The notes: generated by a model from the sequence alone, not told the origin. DNA of 15,478 nucleotides from Dyella_B sp035690825 (GCF_051954575.1 NZ_JBQCHP010000052.1:1-15478); one strand, 5' to 3'; shown: positions 6,211 to 13,879, numbered from the stretch's first letter. A program made the numbers and translations.

Positions 6211-7611
6211 TTACTTCTTCCGCCGTTTCATCTCGCGAATCATCCGCTGCCGCTTGCGCTGCTGGCCTTCGGTCAGCACGTTCTTCTTGTCGGCATACGG
6301 GTTTTCGCCATCGCGGAAATCGATGCGGATCGGCGTGCCTTCCAGTTTGTAGCGTTGCCGGAAGAAATTTTCCAGGTAACGGCGATAGGCCGGCGCGATG
6401 TGCTTGGTGCGGCTGCCATGGATCACGATGGTCGGCGGATTGTTGCCGCCGGGATGCGCAAAGCGCAGCTTCGGCGCATGGCCGCGCACCAGCGGGGGCT
6501 GGTAGCTTTCGTAGGCGCGTTCAAGCGTACGGGTGAGATCGGAGGAACCCAGCTGATGCGTGGCCGAGGCGTGCGCACGCACGATGGCGCGCATCAGCTC
6601 GCGCAGGCCCGAACCGTGCAATGCAGAAATGAACACCTGTCTGGCCCAGTCGACGAAGCCGAGCCGGCGCTCCAGCGCGCGCTGGCATTGCTCGCGCGCG
6701 TAGGCGTCCATGTCGTCCCACTTGTTGACCGCGATGACCAGCGCCCTGCCCTCGTCGAGCACGTGGCCGATCAAGGTGAGATCCTGGTCGGCGAGGTTCT
6801 CGCGCGCATCGATCATCACCACCACGACTTGCGCCGCGGCCATCGATTGCAGCGTCTTGATGACACTGAACTTCTCGACCCCTTCATCGACTTTCGATTT
6901 GCGCCGCACGCCGGCGGTATCGATCAAGGTGTAGCGCTTGCCGTCGCGCTCCAGCGGCACGCGGATCGGATCGCGCGTAGTGCCGGCGACGTCGGAAACG
7001 ATCAGGCGGTTTTCGCCGAGCAGGCGGTTGATCAGCGTCGACTTGCCCGCGTTGGGACGGCCGACGATGGCGACGCGGATGCTGCCGTCGTCTTCGGGTG
7101 CGAGTTCTTCGTGCGCATCTTCCGGCAACAGGGGCAGCAGCGCCGCGATCAGTTCTTCGGTGCCGCGGTTGTGCGCGGCCGACAGCGGCAGCGTCTGCGC
7201 GATGCCGAAGCGCGCGAATTCCGCCAGCGCGTTCTGCTCATCCAGGCCGTCGGTCTTGTTGACCGCGGCGATGATCGGTTTGCCGCTGCGGCGCAGCTCG
7301 TCGAGGATGCTGCGATCCTGCGGCAGCAAGCCATCGCGTGCATCGACCACGAACACCAGTACCTGGGCTTCATCGATCGCCAGGCGTACCTGCTGCGCAG
7401 TGAGCGCATCGATGCCTTCTTCGACACCGGACAGGCCGCCGGTGTCGACTACCACGAATGGGCGCTCGCCGGTGCGGCATACGCCGTAGTGGCGATCGCG
7501 CGTGACGCCCGGCATGTCGGCCACCAGCGCGTCGCGGCTGCGCGTCAGCGCGTTGTACAGGGTCGATTTACCGACGTTGGGACGACCGACCAGGGCGATG
7601 ACAGGCAGCAC
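6211..7611 (-). CDS. der: Ribosome assembly GTPase Der (EngA)
   Basis: Der is an essential GTPase with two tandem G domains that acts in 50S ribosomal subunit maturation. The 466 residues show G domain 1 with GRPNVGKST (9-17), DTGG (56-59) and NKTD (118-121), and G domain 2 with GRPNAGKST (184-192), DTAG (231-234) and NKWD (296-299). A C-terminal KH-like domain carries PPTIVIHGSRTKHIAPAYRR, and the protein ends in a basic tail (QRKRQRMIREMKRRKK). The start codon is GTG at 7611: the nearby ATG at 7618-7616 is out of frame, and the frame upstream gives TGC codons. It begins 18 nt after the bamB stop, the standard bamB-der arrangement, and is the last gene of its block. It converges on the orphan gene across 111 bp. 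Confidence 0.98.
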   Translation of the reverse strand: MLPVIALVGRPNVGKSTLYNALTRSRDALVADMPGVTRDRHYGVCRTGERPFVVVDTGGLSGVEEGIDALTAQQVRLAIDEAQVLVFVVDARDGLLPQDRSILDELRRSGKPIIAAVNKTDGLDEQNALAEFARFGIAQTLPLSAAHNRGTEELIAALLPLLPEDAHEELAPEDDGSIRVAIVGRPNAGKSTLINRLLGENRLIVSDVAGTTRDPIRVPLERDGKRYTLIDTAGVRRKSKVDEGVEKFSVIKTLQSMAAAQVVVVMIDARENLADQDLTLIGHVLDEGRALVIAVNKWDDMDAYAREQCQRALERRLGFVDWARQVFISALHGSGLRELMRAIVRAHASATHQLGSSDLTRTLERAYESYQPPLVRGHAPKLRFAHPGGNNPPTIVIHGSRTKHIAPAYRRYLENFFRQRYKLEGTPIRIDFRDGENPYADKKNVLTEGQQRKRQRMIREMKRRKK

Positions 7612-7629
7612 GCAGCATGTTTCCGGTGA

Positions 7630-8829
7630 TTACTTCGCACCGAGACGATAGGCAGCGAGGTGGCCCTGCACGTCTTCGATGTACACCAGGTCACCGGCCA
7701 CCACCGGCTGTGCGCGGATGGCTTTCTTGGACAGGCGCTCGCGCCCGGCCAGCGCACCGTCGCCGGTTTGCAGCCAGTGCACGTAGCCTTCCGAATCGCC
7801 GACCACGACGTAATTGCCCTGCACCGCCGGCGCGCTCAGCCAGCGGTATTTCAGCTCGTCGTTCTTCCACATGTCGGCACCGCTGCTCTTGTCGAACGCC
7901 CACACCTGCGAATCGGTGTTGACGCCGAACAGGCTGTTACCGGTAAGCGCCAGCGAGGTATAGGTGGAGAACGGACGCGCCCACAGCGGGCGGCCGCTGG
8001 GACCGTCCACGGCGGTGAGGCTGCCGTGGTAGGCCGACGCATAGAGCGTGCTGCCGTCGATCACGATGGCGCCATCGGCGTCGCTCATGCGATCGATGTC
8101 GGTGCGGCCTTCGCCGGTGGCCAGTTTCTGTTCCCACAGCTTGTCGCCGTTGTCCTGACGCAGCGCGACCAGCTTGCCGTCGTCGCTGCCGAGGAACACC
8201 ACGCCATTGGTGACCAGCAGCGGGCCATTGCCGCGCAGGCTGAGCAGCGGCACGCTGCCCTGGTCGTTCACCCAGCGGCGATCGCCAGTATTGCTGTCCA
8301 GGCCGTACACGCGGCCGTCCTGCGTGCGCACGATCACCAGCCCGCCAGCGATGACGGGCGAGTCGATGACTTCCGAAGGCAGGGTCGCGACCCAGCGCTG
8401 GGTGCCGTCCTTGGAGTTCAGGCCATAGACGTGGCCATCGAGCGTGCCGATGGCGAGCAGGTCGCCCGCAACCGCCGGGCCGCCGGCATAGAACGCGTCT
8501 TTGCGCTTTTTGTCGCCCCAGCCGAACCAGCCGTGTGTGCGGCTCTTCTGCTTCCACAGGTTCTTGCCGGTGTTGGCGTCATAGGCGGCGACCACACCAT
8601 CGGTGCTGGCGGCATACAGCACGCCATCGACCACCGTCGGCTCCATGCGCACGCCGCTCACGCCGGCGCCATGGCCGACACGATCCTTCCATACGCGCGT
8701 GACCTGCACGGTAGGCTTGAAATCCTTGGCCAGCGGCGTCGGCGGCTGGATGTTTTCTTTCTTGAAGGAATGACAGCCCGCCAGTGCCACCAGCGAACCG
8801 GTTATCACGATCAGCCAAAAACGTTTCAT
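7630..8829 (-). CDS. bamB: Outer membrane protein assembly factor BamB (lipoprotein)
   Basis: BamB is the beta-propeller lipoprotein of the BAM complex and helps insert beta-barrel proteins into the outer membrane. At the N-terminus MKRF is followed by a hydrophobic stretch and the lipobox LAGC with Cys19, so it is exported and lipidated, facing the periplasm. The remaining roughly 380 residues contain repeated PQQ/WD-like blades such as TGKNLWK, DGTQRWVATL, TGDRRWVN, NGDKLWEQ and GRPLWAR. The total of 399 residues is normal. The ATG at 8829 overlaps the yfgM stop by 4 nt (ATGA), so translation is coupled. der follows after 18 nt. Confidence 0.96.
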   Translation of the reverse strand: MKRFWLIVITGSLVALAGCHSFKKENIQPPTPLAKDFKPTVQVTRVWKDRVGHGAGVSGVRMEPTVVDGVLYAASTDGVVAAYDANTGKNLWKQKSRTHGWFGWGDKKRKDAFYAGGPAVAGDLLAIGTLDGHVYGLNSKDGTQRWVATLPSEVIDSPVIAGGLVIVRTQDGRVYGLDSNTGDRRWVNDQGSVPLLSLRGNGPLLVTNGVVFLGSDDGKLVALRQDNGDKLWEQKLATGEGRTDIDRMSDADGAIVIDGSTLYASAYHGSLTAVDGPSGRPLWARPFSTYTSLALTGNSLFGVNTDSQVWAFDKSSGADMWKNDELKYRWLSAPAVQGNYVVVGDSEGYVHWLQTGDGALAGRERLSKKAIRAQPVVAGDLVYIEDVQGHLAAYRLGAK

Positions 8830-9476
8830 GCACCCTGCTTCCCGGCCGTGGCCAGATCGTCGATTTTCATTTGCACTTCGTTGTCCTGCGATGCGTGCGC
8901 ACCCATGGCGCTCACCGAGGCCTGATAGGCCTTGAGCGCGTCGTCACGCCGTCCCAGCTTGACCAGCGCGTCGCCGCGTAGTTCCTGGCTTTCAATGGCG
9001 TAGCTGTTGGCCGGCATGCGATCCAGCGCGCTCAGCGCTTCCTGGGCACTGCCCTTGGCCAGTTGCACGTGCGCGATGCGCAGTTCCACCAGCGCCTTCA
9101 GCTCCGGGCTGGTGGCATTCTTTTCCGCCCAGGCGAGCGAATCGAGCGCCTTGTCCAATTGCTTGTCTTCCACTTGCCGGCGCGCACGTTCGCTGACCGC
9201 GAACAGCGCGTACGGCGTATCGGCGTAATCCTTCATCAGCTGCTGCGTGATGACGTCCACCGCGTTGCTGTTGCCGCTATCGATCACGCCTTGCAATTGC
9301 TGGTAGAGGCTCGAAGCCAGCATCTGGTGGCCGACGTGATGATCGCGCCACTTCTGGTAACCGAAGATGGCGATCAGGCCGATGACGACACCCACAACGA
9401 TCGACAGGCCATTCTGCCGCAGCCACTTTTGTACGCGTTCGCTCTGTTCGAAGTCGTCGTAAGCATTGAATGCCAT
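8826..9476 (-). CDS. yfgM: YfgM-type tetratricopeptide membrane protein (ancillary SecYEG/PpiD partner)
   Basis: This is a single-pass inner-membrane protein with a periplasmic TPR-like domain. In E. coli YfgM associates with PpiD and the SecYEG translocon and helps hand over envelope proteins. I choose the ATG at 9476, giving 216 residues beginning MAFNAYDDFEQSERVQKWLR; the open frame to 9587 adds a Pro/Arg-rich stretch unlike the family. The membrane helix is at about residues 23-41 (the GLSIVVGVVIGLIAIFGY region). It is followed by helical repeats including ADTPYALFAVSERARR and LRGDALVKLGRRDDALKAY. Its stop overlaps bamB by 4 nt. In E. coli hisS lies directly upstream; here a 173-bp gap separates it from rodZ. 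Confidence 0.9.
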   Translation of the reverse strand: MAFNAYDDFEQSERVQKWLRQNGLSIVVGVVIGLIAIFGYQKWRDHHVGHQMLASSLYQQLQGVIDSGNSNAVDVITQQLMKDYADTPYALFAVSERARRQVEDKQLDKALDSLAWAEKNATSPELKALVELRIAHVQLAKGSAQEALSALDRMPANSYAIESQELRGDALVKLGRRDDALKAYQASVSAMGAHASQDNEVQMKIDDLATAGKQGA

Positions 9477-9492
9477 GCAATCACCGTATCGC

Positions 9493-9512
9493 AAAGAAAC
9501 GCCGCCAGGCGT
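9493..9512 (-). terminator. Weak candidate intrinsic terminator between rodZ and yfgM
   Basis: Read on the minus strand, ACGCC-TGGC-GGCGT forms a 5-bp stem with a 4-nt loop, followed by TTTCTTT. It lies downstream of the rodZ stop and 17-36 nt before the yfgM start. The stem is short, so it may only attenuate transcription. If it works, yfgM-bamB-der would need its own promoter or read-through. Confidence 0.3.
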
Positions 9513-9554
9513 CAGAAAAGGCGTTCGAGTGCCGCCGCGGTCCGGCGGCGGCCG

Positions 9555-9583
9555 GCATTGCCCATCCGCGGGGCGGGCAATGC
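9555..9583. repeat. 9-bp perfect inverted repeat downstream of rodZ
   Basis: GCATTGCCC (9555-9563) and GGGCAATGC (9575-9583) flank an 11-nt GC-rich loop. A second GC-rich hairpin (GCCGCCG...CGGCGGC) lies immediately to its left. On the minus strand this structure follows the rodZ stop by about 65 nt. No U-run follows, so it is better seen as 3'-end structure of the rodZ transcript than as an intrinsic terminator. Confidence 0.45.
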
Positions 9584-9649
9584 GCAAGCATAACCGATCG
9601 AAGGGGGGCGAAGACTACCGAGTCCGCCCGTTGCCGCACGCCAAAGCGT

Positions 9650-10690
9650 TCAGGCGCCCGCAGGCGTGGCCTTGCCGTCCTGAATCTCGACCCGGAAGTG
9701 CGCGATGTTGGAACGGCGGTACGGATCGAGCGTCATCGGTTGCCCGTCGATGCTCACCTGCGCTCCGGTCGCATTGCCCAGCCGCACTTCCAGCGGCTGG
9801 TCGCTGCGGAAGGTCTTGCTGGTGCCGGCCGGCAGCAGGCCGTATTCCAGGCGGGCGCCGTCCTTGCCGATCACTTCCACCCAACTGGCGTTGGGCAGCT
9901 CGAGCGTGAGGCTATGCGCGCCGGCGCCGACCGGCGCTGCCGGAGCGGTGCTGGATGGCGGCGGCGTGATCGACACGTCGGTATCGAGATTGGGCACCGG
10001 CACCATCGAAGCCAGCAAGGGCTGCGTCGCCGCCGCGTGCGGTGCGGATGCCGCGGTGGCGGGCGCTGAAACGGGCGCGGTGGTTTGCGCGAGTACGGGC
10101 GCCCCGGCCACGGCCTTGGCGACGCTGCCCGACGCGGCCGGCGGCGGCGCATCCTGCTGCGCTACCGGCGTAGCATCGAGTGGCGCCAGGCGACTCATGT
10201 CGCGCGACAGCGTGCCGCGCATGCCCAGCCAGACGGTGGGCACGGCGATTACCAGCGTCAGCACCACATAGGTAGCGGCCTTGGCGTATTGATCCAGCAG
10301 GTAGCGCGAATGCGACACGCCGCCGGTGGCCACCAGCTTGGGCTGGGCCGGCCTGGACTTGGCGATCGCCGCTTCGATCTCGCTTTCCTCCACGCCCAGG
10401 TAGCTGCCGTACTTGCGCAGATAGCCGCCGAGGTAGACCTGATAGTCGATGCCATCGAAGTCGCTGCCTTCCAGTTGCCGCAGCACGCGCACCGGCAGAT
10501 GCAGCGCGTGGCCGCAGGTTTCCAGATCCAGGCCGCGTGCTTCACGCACTGCGCGCAGGCGTGAACCAAAACCGGGAGCATCGTTGAAGCGGAATTCGGC
10601 AGCGCTCTGTTCCATGTTCGCTGCGGCCGTGGCGGGTGCTTCGGAAGAGGCTTCCTCATGCACTGCCGGATTGGACTGCTCGGAAATCAT
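9650..10690 (-). CDS. rodZ: Cytoskeletal shape protein RodZ
   Basis: RodZ is a bitopic inner-membrane protein that links MreB filaments to the elongation machinery and sets rod shape. Of 346 residues, about 41-105 form the cytoplasmic helix-turn-helix domain (FGSRLRAVREARGLDLE through GGYLRKYGSYLGV), which contacts MreB. A transmembrane helix spans about 136-157. A long Ala/Pro-rich linker (170-258) leads to a periplasmic beta domain of the DUF4115 type (259-336; LTLELPNASWVEVIGKDGARL). The ATG at 10690 overlaps the pilF stop by 4 nt. An internal Met at residue 26 could also start the protein, but the coupled start is preferred. Confidence 0.93.
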   Translation of the reverse strand: MISEQSNPAVHEEASSEAPATAAANMEQSAAEFRFNDAPGFGSRLRAVREARGLDLETCGHALHLPVRVLRQLEGSDFDGIDYQVYLGGYLRKYGSYLGVEESEIEAAIAKSRPAQPKLVATGGVSHSRYLLDQYAKAATYVVLTLVIAVPTVWLGMRGTLSRDMSRLAPLDATPVAQQDAPPPAASGSVAKAVAGAPVLAQTTAPVSAPATAASAPHAAATQPLLASMVPVPNLDTDVSITPPPSSTAPAAPVGAGAHSLTLELPNASWVEVIGKDGARLEYGLLPAGTSKTFRSDQPLEVRLGNATGAQVSIDGQPMTLDPYRRSNIAHFRVEIQDGKATPAGA

Positions 10691-11481
10691 GGGCGTACGG
10701 ATTGATTGAGGGCTTGGGCCTGTTCCGAATCCGGGAACTGGCTAAGCAGCCGTTTGCTGTAGTTCTGGGCGGCATCCTTGTTACCCAAGCGAGATTCGAT
10801 GTCGTAGCCGAGCTTCAGCGAGTCGGCATTGAATTGCCCCAGCCCGTCGAGGCGTTGCAGGAACGCGCTGGCGCGGAAGTAATCCTGGTTGAGATACAGC
10901 ACGTGGGCGAGCTGCAGCAGCGCGTTGGCGTTGTTGGGGTTGAGCTGTACCGCCTTGCGCAGGCTGGCTTCGGCGCCGGCGCGGTCGCCGGCTTGCAACT
11001 GGCAGATGCCCTCGTTGGTCCAGGCCATGTCCGGCGTCTTGTAGAACGGATCGGCCAGGGCCTTGGCGAAATACGGCATGGCGGCCTGGGTCTTGCCAAT
11101 GCGGCACAGGAACTGCCCCAGGTTGTTGTTGGTATCGCCCTTGTCCGGCTGCAGCTCCACCGCCCGGCGGTAGTGAGCCTCCGCATTGGGCATGTCGTTG
11201 ATGCGCTCGTAGATATACGCCATCACCGTTTGCGCCGGTACGAATTGCGGGTCTTCGGTAACGGCGATCTTGATCTTTTCCAGCGCACCTTGAAGGTTGC
11301 CGATTTCGATGTAGTGCTGCGCCAGACGGGTATGCACGTCGGCGGCGTTCTGCGCTTTCTCCGCCTTGCTCTGCTCGGGCAGCGAAGGCTGCGGCGGCGG
11401 GTTCGGTGCCGTCATTCCGCGATGGCAACCTGCCAGCAGCGCCATCATGCCGATGCCGAGCAAAATGCGATTACGCCGCAT
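10687..11481 (-). CDS. pilF: Type IV pilus biogenesis pilotin lipoprotein PilF (PilW)
   Basis: PilF is an outer-membrane lipoprotein that localises and assembles the PilQ secretin of type IV pili. Of 264 residues, the first 19 form a lipoprotein signal with lipobox LAGC and Cys19. After a Pro-rich linker, residues about 48-250 hold TPR repeats (for example LAQHYIEIGNLQGALEKI, AEAHYRRAVELQPDKGDTN, NEGICQLQAGDRAGAEASL). The start overlaps the end of rlmN by 11 nt and the stop overlaps rodZ by 4 nt. The rlmN-pilF-rodZ order is conserved in gammaproteobacteria, and the context favours PilF over a generic TPR protein. Confidence 0.93.
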   Translation of the reverse strand: MRRNRILLGIGMMALLAGCHRGMTAPNPPPQPSLPEQSKAEKAQNAADVHTRLAQHYIEIGNLQGALEKIKIAVTEDPQFVPAQTVMAYIYERINDMPNAEAHYRRAVELQPDKGDTNNNLGQFLCRIGKTQAAMPYFAKALADPFYKTPDMAWTNEGICQLQAGDRAGAEASLRKAVQLNPNNANALLQLAHVLYLNQDYFRASAFLQRLDGLGQFNADSLKLGYDIESRLGNKDAAQNYSKRLLSQFPDSEQAQALNQSVRP

Positions 11482-12589
11482 GGGCTGTTCCCTCGTCCAA
11501 ACGCTTGCGGAATTCGGCCTGGCGACGCGTGCGGTCCAGTACCTGTCCTTTCAGCTGCCCGCAGGCGGCATCGATGTCGTCGCCGCGCGTACGGCGCAAC
11601 ATGGTGAGAATGTTGGCGTTGAGCAACTGCGTCTGGAACGCGCGGATGACGTCCGCGTCAGAGCGCTCGAAACGCGTACCGGGGAAAGGATTGAATGGAA
11701 TCAGGTTGACCTTGCAGGTCGGCAGCTTGCGCATCAGCTTGATCAACTGGCGCGCGTGCTCGGGCTGATCGTTCACGCCTTTCATCAGCGTGTATTCGAA
11801 GGTGATGGAGGTGCGCGGTTTGCGATCGATCCAGCGCTGGCATGCGGCGATCAGTTCGGCGATCGGGAAGCGCTTGTTGAGCGGCACCAGTTCGGTGCGC
11901 AGTTCGTCGTTGGCTGCGTGGAGCGACACGGCCAGCGAGACATCGATGCTTTCGGACAGCTTGTCGATCATCGGCACCAGGCCGGCGGTCGACAGCGTAA
12001 CGCGCTTGGAAGCCAGGCCGAAACCGAGATCGTCGCGCATCAGGCTCATCGCCTTCACGACGTTGTCGAAATTGAGCAGCGGCTCGCCCATGCCCATCAT
12101 CACCACGTTGGTGATGCGGCGGTTCTGGTGCGTGACGTTGCCCAGGTGCTTGGCCGCCACCCACATCTGGCCGATGATTTCGGAGGTGGCGAGGTTGCGG
12201 TTGAAACCCTGCGTGGCGGTGGAGCAGAACTGGCAGTTCAAACCGCAGCCCACCTGCGAGGACACGCACAGCGTGCCGCGGGTGGGCTCCGGAATGTAGA
12301 CCGCTTCGACGGCGTTGCCGCCATCCATGCCCAGCAGCCATTTGTGCGTGCCGTCGGCAGCGCCTTTATCGAACAGCGTGTTGGGCGGACCGACGTAGCA
12401 TGAGGCTTCGAGCTTGGCGCGCAGCGCCTTGCCCACGTCTGTCATGTTTTCGAAATTGCTTTCCAGGCGGTGATAGATCCATTTCATCACCTGCTCGGCG
12501 CGATACGGCTTTTCGCCGAGCTGCGCGAAAAATTCACGCAGCCCTTGGCGATCGAAATCGAGCAGATTGACTTTTTCCACCTGATTCAC
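11471..12589 (-). CDS. rlmN: Dual-specificity 23S rRNA/tRNA adenine-C2 methyltransferase (radical SAM)
   Basis: RlmN methylates C2 of A2503 in 23S rRNA and of A37 in some tRNAs by a radical-SAM, ping-pong mechanism. The protein has 372 residues. The Fe-S cluster motif CGLNCQFC supplies Cys115, Cys119 and Cys122. The methyl-carrying Cys is expected at Cys343 in AACGQLKG. GMGEPLLNFDNV (166-177) and VSLHAANDELR (221-231) are family SAM-site motifs. The N-terminal region with FAQLGEKPYRAEQVMKWIYH is the RNA-binding accessory domain. It begins 14 nt after the ndk stop and overlaps pilF. Confidence 0.98.
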   Translation of the reverse strand: MNQVEKVNLLDFDRQGLREFFAQLGEKPYRAEQVMKWIYHRLESNFENMTDVGKALRAKLEASCYVGPPNTLFDKGAADGTHKWLLGMDGGNAVEAVYIPEPTRGTLCVSSQVGCGLNCQFCSTATQGFNRNLATSEIIGQMWVAAKHLGNVTHQNRRITNVVMMGMGEPLLNFDNVVKAMSLMRDDLGFGLASKRVTLSTAGLVPMIDKLSESIDVSLAVSLHAANDELRTELVPLNKRFPIAELIAACQRWIDRKPRTSITFEYTLMKGVNDQPEHARQLIKLMRKLPTCKVNLIPFNPFPGTRFERSDADVIRAFQTQLLNANILTMLRRTRGDDIDAACGQLKGQVLDRTRRQAEFRKRLDEGTAHAA

Positions 12590-12603
12590 GTGCGTTGGTT
12601 CGG

Positions 12604-13029
12604 TTAGCGCGGGAACACTTCGGTTTCCGCGAAGAAATAAGCGATTTCAACGGCGGCGGTTTCGGCGGCATCCGAACCGTGCACGGCGTTGGCATCGATC
12701 GACTCGGCGAAGTCGGCACGGATGGTGCCCTTGGCCGCTTCCTTCGGATTGGTCGCGCCCATCAGTTCGCGATTCTTCAGCACTGCATTTTCGCCTTGCA
12801 GCACCTGGATCATCACCGGGCCGGAGATCATGAATTCCACCAGCGCGTTGAAGAACGGACGCTCGCGGTGCACGGCGTAGAAACCTTCCGCTTCTTTGCG
12901 CGAAAGATGCTTCATCTTTGCTGCAACGACTTTAAGGCCAGCTTTTTCGAAGCGTGCGTAGATTTCACCGATTACATTCTTGGCGACGGCATCGGGTTTG
13001 ATGATGGAAAGGGTGCGCTCCAGCGCCAT
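12604..13029 (-). CDS. ndk: Nucleoside diphosphate kinase
   Basis: Ndk transfers the gamma phosphate of ATP to nucleoside diphosphates through a phosphohistidine, balancing NTP and dNTP pools in the cytoplasm. The 141 residues match the family. The N-terminus ALERTLSIIKPDAV is typical, and the active-site NAVHGSDA carries the catalytic His117. The ATG at 13029 has GGAG about 9 nt upstream. It is the first gene of the minus-strand block ending at der and diverges from the tetR gene across 235 bp. Its leader contains two inverted repeats (listed separately). Confidence 0.98.
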   Translation of the reverse strand: MALERTLSIIKPDAVAKNVIGEIYARFEKAGLKVVAAKMKHLSRKEAEGFYAVHRERPFFNALVEFMISGPVMIQVLQGENAVLKNRELMGATNPKEAAKGTIRADFAESIDANAVHGSDAAETAAVEIAYFFAETEVFPR

Positions 13030-13071
13030 GCGAATCTGCTCCGGGTTATGCGGACGGGTTGAACGGGCGGC

Positions 13072-13090
13072 CTGACGGGACTGCCGTCAG
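13072..13090 (-). promoter_or_regulatory. Perfect 7-bp hairpin in the ndk leader
   Basis: CTGACGG (13072-13078) and CCGTCAG (13084-13090) are exact inverted repeats around a 5-nt loop, 43-61 bp upstream of the ndk start. No T-run follows on either strand. It may be a mRNA leader structure or a protein site; which one cannot be told from sequence. Confidence 0.4.
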
Positions 13091-13104
13091 AAGGGAAGAT
13101 AGAA

Positions 13105-13132
13105 CTAAACCCGTATCGGAATGCGGATTTAG
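13105..13132. promoter_or_regulatory. Imperfect inverted repeat upstream of ndk
   Basis: CTAAACCCG (13105-13113) and CGGATTTAG (13124-13132) are reverse complements with one mismatch around a 10-nt spacer. The AT-rich outer arms make it more operator-like than the hairpin next to it. A TAGAAT box on the minus strand (13156-13151) lies just upstream, but without a good -35, so an ndk promoter here is only tentative. Confidence 0.3.
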
Positions 13133-13187
13133 CTCACGAAAGTTTGACAGATTCTAGCCCATAAGCAACCCCGATCCGAGCGCTAGG

Positions 13188-13201
13188 CAAACGACTGTTT
13201 G
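13188..13201. promoter_or_regulatory. PsrA-type operator O1
   Basis: CAAAC-GACT-GTTTG fits the C/G-AAAC-N2-4-GTTTG-C/G consensus reported for Pseudomonas PsrA. It overlaps the putative -35 box TTGACT (13199-13204) of the downstream tetR gene, so bound repressor would block RNA polymerase. Confidence 0.7.
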
Positions 13202-13228
13202 ACTGCTCCGGCGCGCCGCGCGTATCCT
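13199..13228 (+). promoter_or_regulatory. Putative promoter of the tetR-fadN operon
   Basis: TTGACT (13199-13204) and TATCCT (13223-13228) are 18 bp apart, matching sigma70 consensus at five and four positions. Transcription would start near 13235, inside operator O2, leaving a leader of about 30 nt before the ATG at 13265. Both boxes touch an operator. Confidence 0.55.
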
Positions 13229-13243
13229 CAAACGATCGTTTGA
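13228..13243. promoter_or_regulatory. PsrA-type operator O2, perfect 16-bp palindrome
   Basis: TCAAACGATCGTTTGA is its own reverse complement and contains CAAAC-N4-GTTTG. It begins at the last base of the -10 box and covers the expected transcription start. Its centre is 41 bp from the centre of O1, close to four helical turns, so two dimers would sit on the same DNA face. Confidence 0.8.
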
Positions 13244-13264
13244 TTCCCTGCGACAGGCGTGCCC

Positions 13265-13879
13265 ATGAACAGCTCCGCTTCTACCAAGGAACGCATCCTG
13301 ACGGCCGCCGAGGCGTTGTTTGCGCAGCGGGGATTCGAGGCCGCCTCGCTGCGCCAGCTCACTTCCGCCGCGGGCGTGAACCTGGCCGCGGTCAACTACC
13401 ACTTCGGTTCCAAGGACCACCTGGTCGAGCAGGTCTTCAAGCGCCGGCTGGACCAGCTCAACGCGCGCCGCCTGGGCGCCCTGAAGCAGATTTCCACGCA
13501 GCCGGAAACGACCCTGGAGGACGTGCTCTCCGCCTTTATCCGCCCTGCCCTGGACCTGTCCCACGACGGCGGCGGCGGCCTGTTCATGCGCGTGCTGGCC
13601 CGCGCTTTCGCCGAGCACGACGACAGCCTGCGCAAGTTCCTGTCCGAGAACTACGGCCATGTGATGCGGCAGTTCACCGCCGAGTTCGCCCGCTTGCTGC
13701 CCAACCTCAGCAAGGAAGAACTCTACTGGCGCATCGACCTGGTCACCGGCGCCCTGACGCACGCCATGTCGGGCTTCGGCATCATCCAGCGCAAGAGCGA
13801 CGTCAGCGAAGTGATCCATCGCGAACAGACCGCCGAGCACCTGATCCGCTTCGCCGCCGCCGGCCTGCGCGCCCCCTGA
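13265..13879 (+). CDS. PsrA-like TetR-family transcriptional repressor of fatty-acid metabolism
   Basis: This is a 204-residue TetR regulator. The N-terminal helix-turn-helix at about 8-54 reads KERILTAAEALFAQRGFEAA, then SLRQLTSAAGVNLAAVNYHFGS; the segment GVNLAAVNYHFGSK is as I recall it from Pseudomonas PsrA, a fatty-acid-responsive repressor of beta-oxidation genes. The C-terminal part is helical and ligand-binding in type (LFMRVLARAFAEHDDSLRKFL). I choose ATG 13265, with ACAGG 7 nt upstream; the GTG at 13259 is too close to that site. Two matching operators in its own promoter predict autorepression. A fadN-type gene follows after 71 bp on the same strand, so long-chain acyl-CoA or fatty acid is the likely inducer (inference). 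Confidence 0.9.
   Translation: MNSSASTKERILTAAEALFAQRGFEAASLRQLTSAAGVNLAAVNYHFGSKDHLVEQVFKRRLDQLNARRLGALKQISTQPETTLEDVLSAFIRPALDLSHDGGGGLFMRVLARAFAEHDDSLRKFLSENYGHVMRQFTAEFARLLPNLSKEELYWRIDLVTGALTHAMSGFGIIQRKSDVSEVIHREQTAEHLIRFAAAGLRAP

Noticed and set aside
6355..8925. Long plus-strand open frames opposite der and bamB (over 400 codons each)
   Set aside because: They are rich in Arg, His, Gln and Ala, the usual result of reading a GC-rich gene backwards, and they mirror conserved genes.
9555..9583. The GC-rich hairpin after rodZ as a rho-independent terminator
   Set aside because: No U-run follows on the minus strand. It is listed as a structural repeat only.
9477..9587. An extended yfgM start at 9587 adding 37 residues
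   Set aside because: The added residues are Pro/Arg/Gly rich, unlike a cytoplasmic YfgM N-terminus. MAFNAYDDFEQSERVQKWL just before the membrane helix fits the family.
13144..13149. A perfect TTGACA on the plus strand as the -35 of the tetR promoter
   Set aside because: No acceptable -10 lies 16-18 bp downstream. TTGACT/TATCCT at 13199-13228 is better placed and fits the operators.
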